The position numbers and the translations under genes were made by a program. Shown piece after piece: positions 25,052-33,759 of a stretch of DNA of 64,000 nt. Positions within the stretch are counted from its first letter, which is position 1. Each line of letters opens with the position of its first letter. The DNA comes from [Leptolyngbya] sp. JSC-1 (GTDB lineage: Bacteria; Cyanobacteriota; Cyanobacteriia; Elainellales; Elainellaceae), in NCBI GenBank assembly GCA_000733415.1, contig KL662191.1, positions 2,579,714 to 2,643,713 on the forward strand, given 5' to 3'. The notes beneath the pieces were generated by a model. That model had not been told where the DNA came from and did no database searches. It saw only the letters and a program-made list of their open reading frames with translations.

Positions 25052-25501
25052 TCACCGATTCACTTCCGATTCGAGTTTAGCGGCTACTTGGGCAGCGCCA
25101 GCCTGAGTTTCTGGGTTGCGGGTATACCACCAAGCCCAAGCAATCAACACCGCTTGAAAGGGCAGTCTGAACCAATACAGCAGTGGATGGTGAGGAATAC
25201 CATCGATTGGAATGCTGTTGATTGCCTGGTTGATATTGGCTGGAAAAACAGCGATGAATAAGGCAATCAAACCCCAAGCAGCAGCCACACTCAGAAAAGG
25301 AATCGTCAGACCAATGCCGAACAGAATTTCAAACACACCGCTAATGTAAACCAGAGCAACCGGAGCCGGAAGTTGGGGCGGCACGATGCGAGCGTATTGA
25401 TCAGGATGGGTAAAGTGGGTGATACCGACGATGATAATCGCAACGGCTAAAACACCACGCAGAATTTCTTTGCGAGAGATCGCAGCAGGTTGAGAAGTCA
25501 T
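25052..25501 (-). CDS. DoxX family membrane protein
   Basis: This is a 149-residue integral membrane protein of the DoxX family. Four hydrophobic helices are visible: LAVAIIIVGITHF, VALVYISGVFEILFGIGL, VAAAWGLIALFIAVF and FRLPFQAVLIAWAWWY. The segment VYISGVFEILFGIGL is typical. Family members are tied to respiratory complexes or thiol and redox stress, but this copy's partner is unknown. It is convergent with the DUF2231 gene, with the terminator between them. Confidence 0.85.
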   Translation of the reverse strand: MTSQPAAISRKEILRGVLAVAIIIVGITHFTHPDQYARIVPPQLPAPVALVYISGVFEILFGIGLTIPFLSVAAAWGLIALFIAVFPANINQAINSIPIDGIPHHPLLYWFRLPFQAVLIAWAWWYTRNPETQAGAAQVAAKLESEVNR

Positions 25502-25688
25502 AGGAAGATACGGCGCTAAACATTTTTTGCAGCTTAGCGATCGTGCTTTTGACCAGGCTTCTACCTGGAGTAGGGAGATCGGAGGCTAGTTAACAAACCC
25601 CCCGTTGGATAGAGGTGATGGCTCAACCCAGGTTTTACGGTGATTTACATAAGTTTACTAATTGATTCAAGGCAATAGTGAGGCAAGC

Positions 25689-25904
25689 ATGACCGACAAA
25701 TTCAAAAAAGGCGACAAAGTCGAGTGGAAGAGTTCTCAAGGTAAGGTTGAAGGCACCGTCGAGAAAAAGCTCACCCAACCGACTGAGATCAAAAGCCACC
25801 ATGTGGCGGCCTCCAAGGACAATCCAGAATACCTGGTCAAAAGCGACAAAACCGGCAGTGAAGCCGCCCATAAGCCCGAATCCCTGAAAAAAGTCGAGGA
25901 CTAG
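25689..25904 (+). CDS. DUF2945 (hypervirulence-associated TUDOR domain) protein
   Basis: This 71-residue basic protein is a small beta-barrel. The family pattern is clear: KFKKGDKVEWKSSQGKVEGTV, then TEIKSHHVAASKDNPEYLVKS and KPESLKKV. The start at 25689 (MTDKFKKGDKV) is preferred over an upstream frame at 25662. The stop codon is directly followed by the start codon of the DUF3140 frame, and the same pair occurs side by side in other bacteria. The function is unknown; the family is linked to stress in plant-associated and soil bacteria. Confidence 0.85.
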   Translation: MTDKFKKGDKVEWKSSQGKVEGTVEKKLTQPTEIKSHHVAASKDNPEYLVKSDKTGSEAAHKPESLKKVED

Positions 25905-26247
25905 ATGACGAGCGAAACCCAGGAAACTCAGGCGGTGGTGCAGGACTTCAAAGCTGCCGTCTAATATGACGCCCAAACAGCTAGAGGCGTGGCTAGAGAC
26001 CGAAGAATCCAAATCAGTGGGCCAAAAGTCCGACGGCGACGAATCGATTGGTCACCAGTCGGGACAGCGAATCGTGGAGATTTTGCACAAGCGCAAATCC
26101 GACTACACCGAAGAGGATATTGCCCACATGCGCAAAGTTGTAAGCTACGTCCATCGTCACTCGGCTCAGCGACCCGACGGAGACGTAACCCACACACGTT
26201 GGCGCTATTCCCTGATGAATTGGGGCCATGATCCGCTCAAGGATTAG
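25905..26247 (+). pseudogene. DUF3140 protein, frameshifted near its start
   Basis: The family N-terminus (MTSETQETQAVVQDFKAAV) begins at 25905, immediately after the DUF2945 stop. It hits a TAA at 25962 because of one extra T. Without that base the frame continues as NMTPKQLEAWLETEESKSVG and on through IVEILHKRKSDY, HMRKVVSYVHRH and HTRWRYSLMNWGHDPLKD to the stop at 26247. As written, a shorter frame from 25966 (93 residues) could still be translated, lacking about 20 residues. The insertion may be a mutation or a sequencing error. Confidence 0.78.
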
Positions 26248-26254
26248 CAAAGAG

Positions 26255-27733
26255 CTAGCTGAGCACCCAGTTCACTAGTGTGCGCACCGGATATCCAGTT
26301 CCACCTGGATTGTTGTAGCCGTTTTCCTTATCGGTCCAAACGGGTCCAGCGATATCCAGGTGTGCCCAAGGCGTCTCTTTGACAAACTGCTTCAGGAACA
26401 GGGCGGCGGTAATGGCTCCCCCGGCGCGGGGGCCGGTATTTTTCATATCGGCTACCACCGACTTGAGTCCCTCGAAGTATTTGTCTTCTATTGGCATACG
26501 CCAGATTTTTTCACCAGCGGCGGCAGCAGCAGCGATAATTTGATTGGCCAAATTGTCGTCAGCAGTCCAGAGGCCGGCAATGTCATCACCCAGAGCGACG
26601 ACGCAGGCTCCCGTCAGCGTTGCTAGATCGACGATTGCATCGACGCCAAGCTGCTCAGTAAAGACTAAAGCATCCGCCAAAGTGAGGCGGCCTTCCGCAT
26701 CGGTGTTGTTGACCTCAATGGTTTTGCCATTCGAGGCGGTGAGGATATCGCCCGGGTGCATCGCCCGACCGCTGATCATATTCTCGGTTACGGCGCTGAT
26801 GAAGTGGACTTCCGCATCGGGTTTGAGTAGGCCGATGGCTTTGGCAGCTCCCAGCGTGGCGGCAGCTCCGCCCATGTCGGTCTTCATCATTTCGATGCCA
26901 CTGCCTGCCCCCTTAATGTTGAGGCCACCGCTATCAAAGGTGAGTCCTTTGCCGATGATCGCCACTTTTTTGCGAGCAGTTCCGCTGGGTTTGTAAGTGA
27001 GGTGGATAAACTTGGGCGGCAGGTCCGAGGCTTGGGCCACGCCCAAAAAGGCTCCCATGCCTCGCTTCTCGCAGTCTTCTTTTTCCAGAATTTCCAGCTC
27101 TAGACCATACTCGCGGGCAATTGCTTCAGCGGTTTCTGCCATCGTCAGCGGTGTCACAATGTTGGCTGGGGCAGAGACCAATTCCCGAGCCAGGATGACG
27201 CCCAGGCAAATCTGACGGGCACGGGTAATGGCCTCGGTTTGATCACCTACCCCCAGCAGATCGATTTGCTCCAGCTTGCTACCCTTGTCTTCGTTGTCTG
27301 ACTTAAAGCGGGTGTCTTGATGCAGCGTCAGCTCGATGCCTTCCGTCAGGGTTTGGGCTGTAGCTGCCGCATCTTGATAAACTGGCAGACTGAGTCCCAG
27401 GGTTTTGCAGCGCTCTTTCTTGGCTAAACGCACTGCCACTGCCGCTGCTCGCCGTAGCGTATCGAGACTCAAAGCATTGGCTTGACCCAGCCCCACCACG
27501 GCTACTTTGCGGATGGAACTGCCAGATCCAACCCGGGCCACCGCGCTACTGCCTTCTTTGCCTTTGAATTCGGCTTCGGCAATCAGCTCTGTCAGGGTGC
27601 CAGCCAGTTTTTGATCCAGTTCGGCCAAATCACCCGTTAGCTCAACTCCGTTCTCGAACAAACCAATCACCAGACAATCGCCTGCCCACGCTAGCAGTGG
27701 TGTTTCTATGCCTCGCACATCCATGTGATTCAC
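26255..27733 (-). CDS. pepA: Leucyl aminopeptidase (peptidase M17)
   Basis: This enzyme removes N-terminal residues such as leucine from peptides in the cytoplasm and uses two metal ions. The 492-residue protein has the M17 layout: an N-terminal macro-like domain and a C-terminal catalytic domain. Metal and catalytic motifs are GKGLTFDSGGLNIK (261-274), MKTDMGGAAA (283-292) and NTDAEGRL (343-350). A second start, MDVRGIETP, lies three codons in. Its 3' end is only seven bases from the convergent DUF3140 gene. It works in protein turnover and is not part of an obvious operon. Confidence 0.96.
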   Translation of the reverse strand: MNHMDVRGIETPLLAWAGDCLVIGLFENGVELTGDLAELDQKLAGTLTELIAEAEFKGKEGSSAVARVGSGSSIRKVAVVGLGQANALSLDTLRRAAAVAVRLAKKERCKTLGLSLPVYQDAAATAQTLTEGIELTLHQDTRFKSDNEDKGSKLEQIDLLGVGDQTEAITRARQICLGVILARELVSAPANIVTPLTMAETAEAIAREYGLELEILEKEDCEKRGMGAFLGVAQASDLPPKFIHLTYKPSGTARKKVAIIGKGLTFDSGGLNIKGAGSGIEMMKTDMGGAAATLGAAKAIGLLKPDAEVHFISAVTENMISGRAMHPGDILTASNGKTIEVNNTDAEGRLTLADALVFTEQLGVDAIVDLATLTGACVVALGDDIAGLWTADDNLANQIIAAAAAAGEKIWRMPIEDKYFEGLKSVVADMKNTGPRAGGAITAALFLKQFVKETPWAHLDIAGPVWTDKENGYNNPGGTGYPVRTLVNWVLS

Positions 27734-27883
27734 GCCACCAATATCTTTCTACTCTAAGTATTGCTTAAATCAATCTCGCCTAGCCTATAGATTTGCTGAG
27801 CAATTGCTGAGCAATTTACGGATCAAATCCAACAGGAGAGGCTATCATGCGTAGCTGGAACCTTTCCCAATGGTCTAGCATCT

Positions 27884-30235
27884 ATGCCCCTGAAGAAAGT
27901 CTTTCGGTCAGGTTCGAGTAAGCCAGCCCGTTCAGCTTCCTCCTCTGCGGCTCATGACCCCTCTGCCGAGCGAGCAGGCAGATCAACCAGATCAGCCAAG
28001 TCCGGCAGATCAGCCAAATCCATCCGTCGTAATTCGAGCAGCGCTATGGTGAAACGCAAGCCGATTTTTCTCTCAGTGCTAGCAGTAGGCGCGATGGTTT
28101 CGGTGCTCTCCGTGGGTAGTTTGTTGAGCAAGCTGCCTGGGCCTTGGTCGGCATCAGACCGGGCTAGCCAGATCGAAGCGGGCGAGAACGAATCTTCTTC
28201 GGTGCTGGCCTATGTGGATTTACCTGCCGAAGAACGGGCTGCGATTCTGGCTGAAACTGCCAAAGGTTCTAAGTCCATCGACCGTCACCGAGCACGCTAT
28301 TTGCTGGCTACTGACTTAATTGCTCAAGATCATGGTGGTCAAGCCTTACCTTTGCTGGATGGCCTGGAAAAAAGCTATCCGGCCCTAGAGGCGCAAATTC
28401 TGGCCAAACGCGCCCAGGCCCAAGCAGCTACCGGTGACGCTACCGAGGCTGAGAAGACTTGGAAAGCGCTAATCAAGCAACATCCTGACGACCCAGCGAC
28501 AGCCGAAGCCCTGTTCCAGCTAGGGCGGAAGGACAGTAAATACTGGGATCAGGCGTTGGAAAAATTTCCCGCCCACCCGCGTTCGCTGGAAATTGTGCAG
28601 GCGCGGTTAGAGAAAGACTCGAAACAGCCCCAGCTTTTGCTGCTGTTAGCTCGCCACGGCATTCATCTCGATGGCATCATCCTGGTGTTAAATCGGCTTA
28701 AAAAAGACTATGCCGACCAGCTCAAACCCGAAGATTGGGAAGCGATTGCCTTTGCCTTTTGGGAAAACGCCTACTATGGCAGTGCGGGCGATGCCTATGC
28801 CAAAGCGCCTCCTTCTGCCTTGAACCTCTACCGGGCCGCTCGCGGAGCACAGCTAGGAGAGCGCTATCAGGATGCGGAACAAGGGTATCGAGCGCTGATC
28901 CAAGCGTTTCCCAACGAGAAAGAAACCGGAATGGCGCTGCTGCGATTGGCCGACTTGGCCGATAAACCGGAAGAAGCCATCAGTCTGCTCGATCAGGCAA
29001 TTGAACGATTTCCTGAACAAGCCGCCGAGGCGCTGCTAGCTAAATCCAAAATTCTGCAAAAACAAAACAGCCCGCAGTTAGCACTGCAAATACGGCAATC
29101 CGTGCTGGAGAAGTACGGCAACTCAGAAGCAGCGGCCAAAATTCGCTGGGAGCAGGCCGAACTGTTGCAGCAGCAGGGCGACCTGAACGGAGCTTGGGCC
29201 TGGGCGAAGCAAATCGTTGAACAGAACCCAGATGACGAACTGGCTCCAATGGCGGCCTTTTGGGCAGGAAAGTGGGCAACCCAACTGAATCAGCAGACTC
29301 AAGCTCAGGAATTCTTTCAACATACGCTGAGCCGCTATCCCGATTCGTACTATGCCTGGAGGTCTGCTGCCCTGCTGGGTTGGGATGTGGGCGATTTTTC
29401 TACTCTGCGCCAGAAGATACCGCAAGTTACCAAAGTTGGGCAGCGCGTCACCTTACCGGCCGGCTCCAAGGCCCTGCAAGAACTCTATCGGTTGGGGCAG
29501 GACCGGGATGCTTGGACGCTTTGGCAGGTTGAGTTTACCAATCGGCTCAAACCCACGGTGGCGGAACAGTTCACTGACGGGTTGCTGCGATTGAGTATGG
29601 ACGATCATCTGAATGGGATTTTCATGCTCTCTAGCCTGGCCTGGCGGGAAACGCCGGAAGAGCGAGCCGAATACAAAGCCTTGAAGCAGCAGATCGGCTA
29701 CTGGCAGGCGCTCTATCCCTTTCCCTACATGGAGACAATTGAGCAATGGGCACAGCAGCGGCAGCTCAACCCCATGCTGGTAATTGCCCTAATTCGGCAA
29801 GAATCGCGCTTTGAACCTGAGATTGAGTCTTCGGCAGGAGCTTTAGGATTGATGCAGGTGATGCCAGAGACTGGAGACTGGGTTGCCAAACAGATTGGCC
29901 TACAGAATTACAGCTTAACGAATCCAGTTGACAACATTAACCTCGGTACCTGGTATCTCGACTACACCCATCGCGAATACACCAATAACTCGATGCTGGC
30001 TGTGGCAAGCTACAATGCTGGACCTGGCAGCGTAGCCGATTGGATCAAGAAATATGGCCTAGAGGATCCCGACCGCTTTGTCGAAGAAATTCCGTTCCCC
30101 GAAACCAGGGGCTATGTGGAATCGGTGCTTGGTAACTATTGGAACTACTTGCGTCTTTACAATCCAGAAGTCTCACAAAAACTAGCCGCAGTCTCATCCG
30201 AACACGCTGCCGTAATTAAAAATAGCCAACCCTAG
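27884..30235 (+). CDS. Lytic transglycosylase with TPR-like N-terminal region (Slt-like)
   Basis: This 783-residue enzyme cleaves peptidoglycan glycan strands. A basic Ser/Arg-rich N-terminus (1-55) precedes one membrane anchor (about 60-82, IFLSVLAVGAMVSVLSVGSLL). A long helical TPR-like superhelix (about 120-560) follows, then a C-terminal goose-type transglycosylase domain (about 615-755). In that domain the catalytic Glu is in ALIRQESRFEPEI, followed by SSAGALGLMQVMP and NINLGTWYL. SYNAGPG and ETRGYVESVLGNYWNY complete the site. A short repeat within the N-terminus encodes two SGRSAKS-like units. It is expected in the periplasm, anchored to the inner membrane, for wall turnover. Confidence 0.92.
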   Translation: MPLKKVFRSGSSKPARSASSSAAHDPSAERAGRSTRSAKSGRSAKSIRRNSSSAMVKRKPIFLSVLAVGAMVSVLSVGSLLSKLPGPWSASDRASQIEAGENESSSVLAYVDLPAEERAAILAETAKGSKSIDRHRARYLLATDLIAQDHGGQALPLLDGLEKSYPALEAQILAKRAQAQAATGDATEAEKTWKALIKQHPDDPATAEALFQLGRKDSKYWDQALEKFPAHPRSLEIVQARLEKDSKQPQLLLLLARHGIHLDGIILVLNRLKKDYADQLKPEDWEAIAFAFWENAYYGSAGDAYAKAPPSALNLYRAARGAQLGERYQDAEQGYRALIQAFPNEKETGMALLRLADLADKPEEAISLLDQAIERFPEQAAEALLAKSKILQKQNSPQLALQIRQSVLEKYGNSEAAAKIRWEQAELLQQQGDLNGAWAWAKQIVEQNPDDELAPMAAFWAGKWATQLNQQTQAQEFFQHTLSRYPDSYYAWRSAALLGWDVGDFSTLRQKIPQVTKVGQRVTLPAGSKALQELYRLGQDRDAWTLWQVEFTNRLKPTVAEQFTDGLLRLSMDDHLNGIFMLSSLAWRETPEERAEYKALKQQIGYWQALYPFPYMETIEQWAQQRQLNPMLVIALIRQESRFEPEIESSAGALGLMQVMPETGDWVAKQIGLQNYSLTNPVDNINLGTWYLDYTHREYTNNSMLAVASYNAGPGSVADWIKKYGLEDPDRFVEEIPFPETRGYVESVLGNYWNYLRLYNPEVSQKLAAVSSEHAAVIKNSQP

Positions 30236-30264
30236 GAGTTGAGAAACCGAAAGCATAATCGGGC

Positions 30265-30300
30265 CTGAAGCATTAGTACTAACTGAAGCATTAGTACTAA
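30265..30300. repeat. 18-bp perfect tandem duplication
   Basis: CTGAAGCATTAGTACTAA occurs twice back to back, followed by TAAGTATTAATACC, which echoes its end. It lies in the 240-bp gap before the histidine kinase at 30476. Confidence 0.95.
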
Positions 30301-30475
30301 TAAGTATTAATACCAAAGGCTACTTCCTGGGACAGATTAGAAATGCAAACCTAATGATTAAGATAGACATAATCTTTAAGAAAACTTGAAAACAGTTCTA
30401 AATCTTTATTGGTTCTGGCACCTTTGATTTAGCCTCAGTATAAATTCTGATGTCCCTTTGCTTTAAGTATTAAAC

Positions 30476-31618
30476 ATGTCTCGCTCCCAATCTTCTAGGA
30501 TTGATCGCATCCTGGCAGTTGATGATTCCCCTGATAATTTATTTTTGATTCAAACCATCTTGGATGACAAAGGCTATGAGATTACTCTAGCCGAGAATGG
30601 TCAGTCTGCCCTAGCTCAGATTGAAAAAAATCCGCCCGATTTAATTTTGCTGGATGTGATGATGCCCGGCATGGATGGCTATGAGGTGACTCGGCGGGTC
30701 CGGGCTAACCAAGCACGTTTGGGTTTCATTCCAATTTTGCTGATCACGGCTCACCAACAGTCGAGTGTTGTCGAAGGACTGGATGCCGGAGCTGATGATT
30801 TTATCCGCAAACCTGTCGATATGGACGAGCTGTTGGCGCGGGTCCGTTCCCTACTCCGCCTCAAGCACAGCATTGATGAACAACAGCAAATGTCGCGGCA
30901 GCGCGAAGATTTTGTCTCGCGGTTGACTCATGATCTGCGTACACCTTTGGTTGCGGCAGATCGCATGCTGAATTTGTTCTTGCAGGAAGCTTTTGGTCCT
31001 GTCACCTCGGAGATGACGGAGGCCTTTGAGGTCATGATCCGCAGCAACAAAAATCTGCTGCAAATGGTAAACACTCTCTTGGAAGTGTACCGTCACGATG
31101 CCGGCAGCAAAACCCTGACCTTTAGCCCGGTAGATCTGCGCGAAGTGGTGCAGGAGGTTGTCCAAGAACTGGAGCCGCTAGTGCAGGCACAAAATCTCAG
31201 CCTTCAGGTCGAAGTTCCCTCAGTAAGCGAAACCAGTGCGCTCAATACAGTGGTATTAGGAGACCGCTTAGAATTGCGTCGAGTTTTGACGAATCTAGTC
31301 GGCAATGCGATCAAATTTACCGATACTGGCTCGATTACGATTCGACTATTCGGCGGCACATCGGATGAAGTTGATGGCGATCAGTCCCCGAATTGGCTGC
31401 GGTTAGAGGTTGAAGATACAGGGTCTGGTATTCCACCTGAGGATCAGGCTGGTTTGTTTGAGCGGTTTCGCCAAGGGGATCATAAGCGGGCGGGCAGCGG
31501 TTTAGGACTATACCTGTCTCGTCGGATTGTAGAGGCCCATCGCGGTTCGATCAGGGTTCAATCCCAGGTTGGGCTTGGCAGCAAATTTACGATTCGCCTT
31601 CCCATGTATATTGTTTAA
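30476..31618 (+). CDS. Receiver-histidine kinase hybrid
   Basis: This soluble 380-residue protein has an N-terminal receiver (Asp60 in LILLDVMMPGMDGY; Lys112 in FIRKPVD). A dimerisation/phospho-acceptor domain follows with His152 in SRLTHDLRTPLVAA, then a catalytic ATPase domain (LTNLVGNAIKFTD, DTGSGIPPED, GSGLGLYLSRRIVEAH). The order is like cyanobacterial hybrid kinases in which the receiver controls kinase activity. No output domain is fused, so a separate response regulator must receive the phosphate; none is adjacent. The signal is unknown. Confidence 0.93.
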   Translation: MSRSQSSRIDRILAVDDSPDNLFLIQTILDDKGYEITLAENGQSALAQIEKNPPDLILLDVMMPGMDGYEVTRRVRANQARLGFIPILLITAHQQSSVVEGLDAGADDFIRKPVDMDELLARVRSLLRLKHSIDEQQQMSRQREDFVSRLTHDLRTPLVAADRMLNLFLQEAFGPVTSEMTEAFEVMIRSNKNLLQMVNTLLEVYRHDAGSKTLTFSPVDLREVVQEVVQELEPLVQAQNLSLQVEVPSVSETSALNTVVLGDRLELRRVLTNLVGNAIKFTDTGSITIRLFGGTSDEVDGDQSPNWLRLEVEDTGSGIPPEDQAGLFERFRQGDHKRAGSGLGLYLSRRIVEAHRGSIRVQSQVGLGSKFTIRLPMYIV

Positions 31619-31676
31619 GCTTGTTTTTTTAAGGCCGAATTATTGGGTCAACCGGAATAAACCCAAAAATACAGAA

Positions 31677-31699
31677 GGGGCAGGCTTAAAACCTACCCC
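31677..31699 (-). terminator. Possible terminator for the lipoprotein gene
   Basis: Read on the minus strand, GGGGTAGG pairs with CCTGCCCC across a seven-base loop, with a T-rich stretch (ATTTTT) about six bases further. It lies 55 bases after the lipoprotein stop codon. The T tract is displaced, so confidence is low. Confidence 0.4.
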
Positions 31700-31754
31700 A
31701 ATCCTGTCTAGTGAATTATTCGGCTGAGATCAACTGCATACAGTCGCCTAAACC

Positions 31755-32630
31755 CTACCGTCTACGCCGACCGCCGATTCTGGGTCGAGCACCGCCGCTA
31801 CCGAAGCTAGGGGTTCTTACCTTGCTCGGTTTTGGACTGTTGGAACGACGCAGATCGGTACCACCCACGCCAGAGCCAGTCGAGCGATTGCCCTGATTGA
31901 CTCGCGGTGATTTGGTAGCGGTAGAACCTGTAGGTGAGCGGCGAATTTGGCCAGTCGTGCGGAAGGTCTGACGATTCCTCACCTCTGCCGGAGGCGCATT
32001 ATATTTAGCGCGATAGCTGCTGACAGCGTCGTTGTAGCTTCTGCCATAGCCGCCGTAGCCCGTGATCACGCCACCGGGTTGATACACCGGCGGAATGTAG
32101 TAGTGGGGCGTAAACAGCAGACTACCAATCGCCTGACCGGCCAATGCGCCAGCAAACGGTGCCCAGAAGTTGGACTCGCGCCGCACAATTACGGTTTCCT
32201 GTTGTCCAGTCTGCGGGTTGACCTGGGTTTCGGTCACGTTATGGACATACTCGATGCGGAAATCTTCGGTTAGGTACATCACCGGCTGGCTGTTTTCCAC
32301 CTTCAGATGGGTTTTCTCACCAGCCGCAACTTGGTCATCGGTGAGACGAGCCATCTGGAGATTAGCTACCCGGTATATCGAAGATTCTCCCGGTTTGGTA
32401 TTGAGTAACATCAGGGTGTATTCCCCCGTGCCGTCGTCGTAGCTGGCCTGCTGCACCGGATAGGTACCATCGCTAATTGGCGTAGTCACAGCCGAAGCAA
32501 TTGGCTCTTCTACCTGGGTAGAATTCTCCATCGAGTAGTTGGAGGATTCGCCGGCACAGGCAAAGGTGGTCAGCGACAGACCAGCCACCATAGAGAGGAT
32601 TAAAAACTTGCGAATCATTTGTTTGAACAT
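31755..32630 (-). CDS. Predicted lipoprotein of unknown function
   Basis: This 291-residue protein has an N-terminal signal peptide (basic start, hydrophobic LILSMVAGLSLTTF) and a lipobox-like cysteine (TFAC). A globular middle (YTLMLLNTKPGESSIYRV, YLTEDFRIEYVHNVTET) leads to a Gly/Ala membrane-like patch (WAPFAGALAGQAIGSLLF). The C-terminal third is low-complexity, rich in Arg, Ser, Pro and Gly, ending in GGRRRR. The family is not recognised. It follows the DUF1517-like gene on the same strand with a 36-base gap, so the two are probably co-transcribed. Confidence 0.65.
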   Translation of the reverse strand: MFKQMIRKFLILSMVAGLSLTTFACAGESSNYSMENSTQVEEPIASAVTTPISDGTYPVQQASYDDGTGEYTLMLLNTKPGESSIYRVANLQMARLTDDQVAAGEKTHLKVENSQPVMYLTEDFRIEYVHNVTETQVNPQTGQQETVIVRRESNFWAPFAGALAGQAIGSLLFTPHYYIPPVYQPGGVITGYGGYGRSYNDAVSSYRAKYNAPPAEVRNRQTFRTTGQIRRSPTGSTATKSPRVNQGNRSTGSGVGGTDLRRSNSPKPSKVRTPSFGSGGARPRIGGRRRR

Positions 32631-32666
32631 ACTAGGCTGAATAAGACAGATTTCAGTAACGGTGGA

Positions 32667-33263
32667 CTAGAGCGGAATCAATTCCGGAAAGTTCAAAATC
32701 AACTGTTCTGAAGTCAGCACATCTCCCAGCTGAGCCGGAGAATAGTGCCATTGAATGGCGCGTAATTTGTTGTCATAACGGAGGTTGATTAACGCTTTTA
32801 ATCCTGCCTTGAGAGCGCTAATGTTGGCAAGATCGGTTTCTAGGGTCGGCACTTCACCTTCATAGGCCACCGTCAGGATCACCACCAGATTTTGCGTTAC
32901 CGGCAACGAAAGGGGATCATCTTCGTCGAGCGCGGTAGCCTCTGCCACGCCATAGCGCTGGGCTGAATCGGTAAACAATTCTGTCACATAGTCGCCCGCC
33001 TCTCCCTCATCCCAAAACACATCGCCTTCGTTAGCTGCCGACTGCCAATACAGGTCATACTGCAACAGACCTTCGCAGATTTCGACTAATCCTTCTGCCA
33101 GCACCTGCATATCGCCTTCCGCATCAATAGCATCAAGCGACGCCCGATTCAGCACACCCAGCAGTGGAGCAACCTCATCCCCAGCCAGATGCACAAAAAT
33201 CCGGCAGACGGCAAACCGGGTTCTGCCTCCCATCCGATTCAGGCGGTCTCGCCAACCACTCAT
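32667..33263 (-). CDS. DUF1517-like protein
   Basis: This 198-residue soluble acidic protein has no signal peptide. The C-terminal half resembles the DUF1517 pattern seen in cyanobacteria and plastids: NLVVILTVAYEGEVPTLE, LKALINLRYDNKLRAIQWHY and LTSEQLILNFPELIPL. The N-terminal part (VCRIFVHLAGDEVAPLLGVLN) is not recognised. The start at 33263 follows AGGGAG at a good distance; an alternative GTG lies two codons upstream. The gene is followed closely by the lipoprotein gene. The role is unknown. Confidence 0.55.
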   Translation of the reverse strand: MSGWRDRLNRMGGRTRFAVCRIFVHLAGDEVAPLLGVLNRASLDAIDAEGDMQVLAEGLVEICEGLLQYDLYWQSAANEGDVFWDEGEAGDYVTELFTDSAQRYGVAEATALDEDDPLSLPVTQNLVVILTVAYEGEVPTLETDLANISALKAGLKALINLRYDNKLRAIQWHYSPAQLGDVLTSEQLILNFPELIPL

Positions 33264-33565
33264 CCCCACTCCCTCTGCATGTTCGTGATTAAAACTGTTT
33301 CAGCAGCCTTTTCCTACTCTAACCTGTCCGCAACTGATCATCGGTCTATCCTAGGTGTACCGGATGGAAGGTGGGTTTGGGGAGGTGGATGTCCGTACTT
33401 TATCAGCAGTTGTTTCAGAGAGTCAGGTGAGCGGGGCCTTGAGTGCTGGTAGCATCTTGGATCAGCGCCTCGGTTAGTCGCCTTGAGCGGCTAGCCTAGC
33501 TTTCTTCCGAAGCCGAGAAGCGCTAGTATCGCAAGGCATAAACTAAAGCATCGAGAAACATAAGC

Positions 33566-33731
33566 GTGTGAGCGCAATTGTTAGTGTGAGCGCAATTGTT
33601 AACAGTGAGTGGAAGCCTGTAGCCAATTCCTCTGCCGCAAAGTGCCAATTCTCGATACACTTACAAATTGGACTCCTAATGGATTAGCATTACTGGCTCA
33701 TAATTCAGCTCATAATTCAGCTCACAATTCA
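33566..33731. repeat. Two tandem duplications upstream of gatA
   Basis: GTGTGAGCGCAATTGTTA is perfectly duplicated (33566-33583, 33584-33601). Further on, GCTCATAATTCA is repeated three times with one change in the last copy (33696-33707, 33708-33719, 33720-33731), ending 28 bases before the gatA start. The 33264-33759 gap holds no gene. These repeats are in the gatA promoter region. Confidence 0.92.
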
Positions 33732-33759
33732 TTAGTACACCGCTCACGAGAGGTTAGGC

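Noticed and set aside
33566..33731. Repeated units that look like a small CRISPR array
   Set aside because: The units are directly adjacent without spacers and of two different lengths; there are no cas genes nearby.
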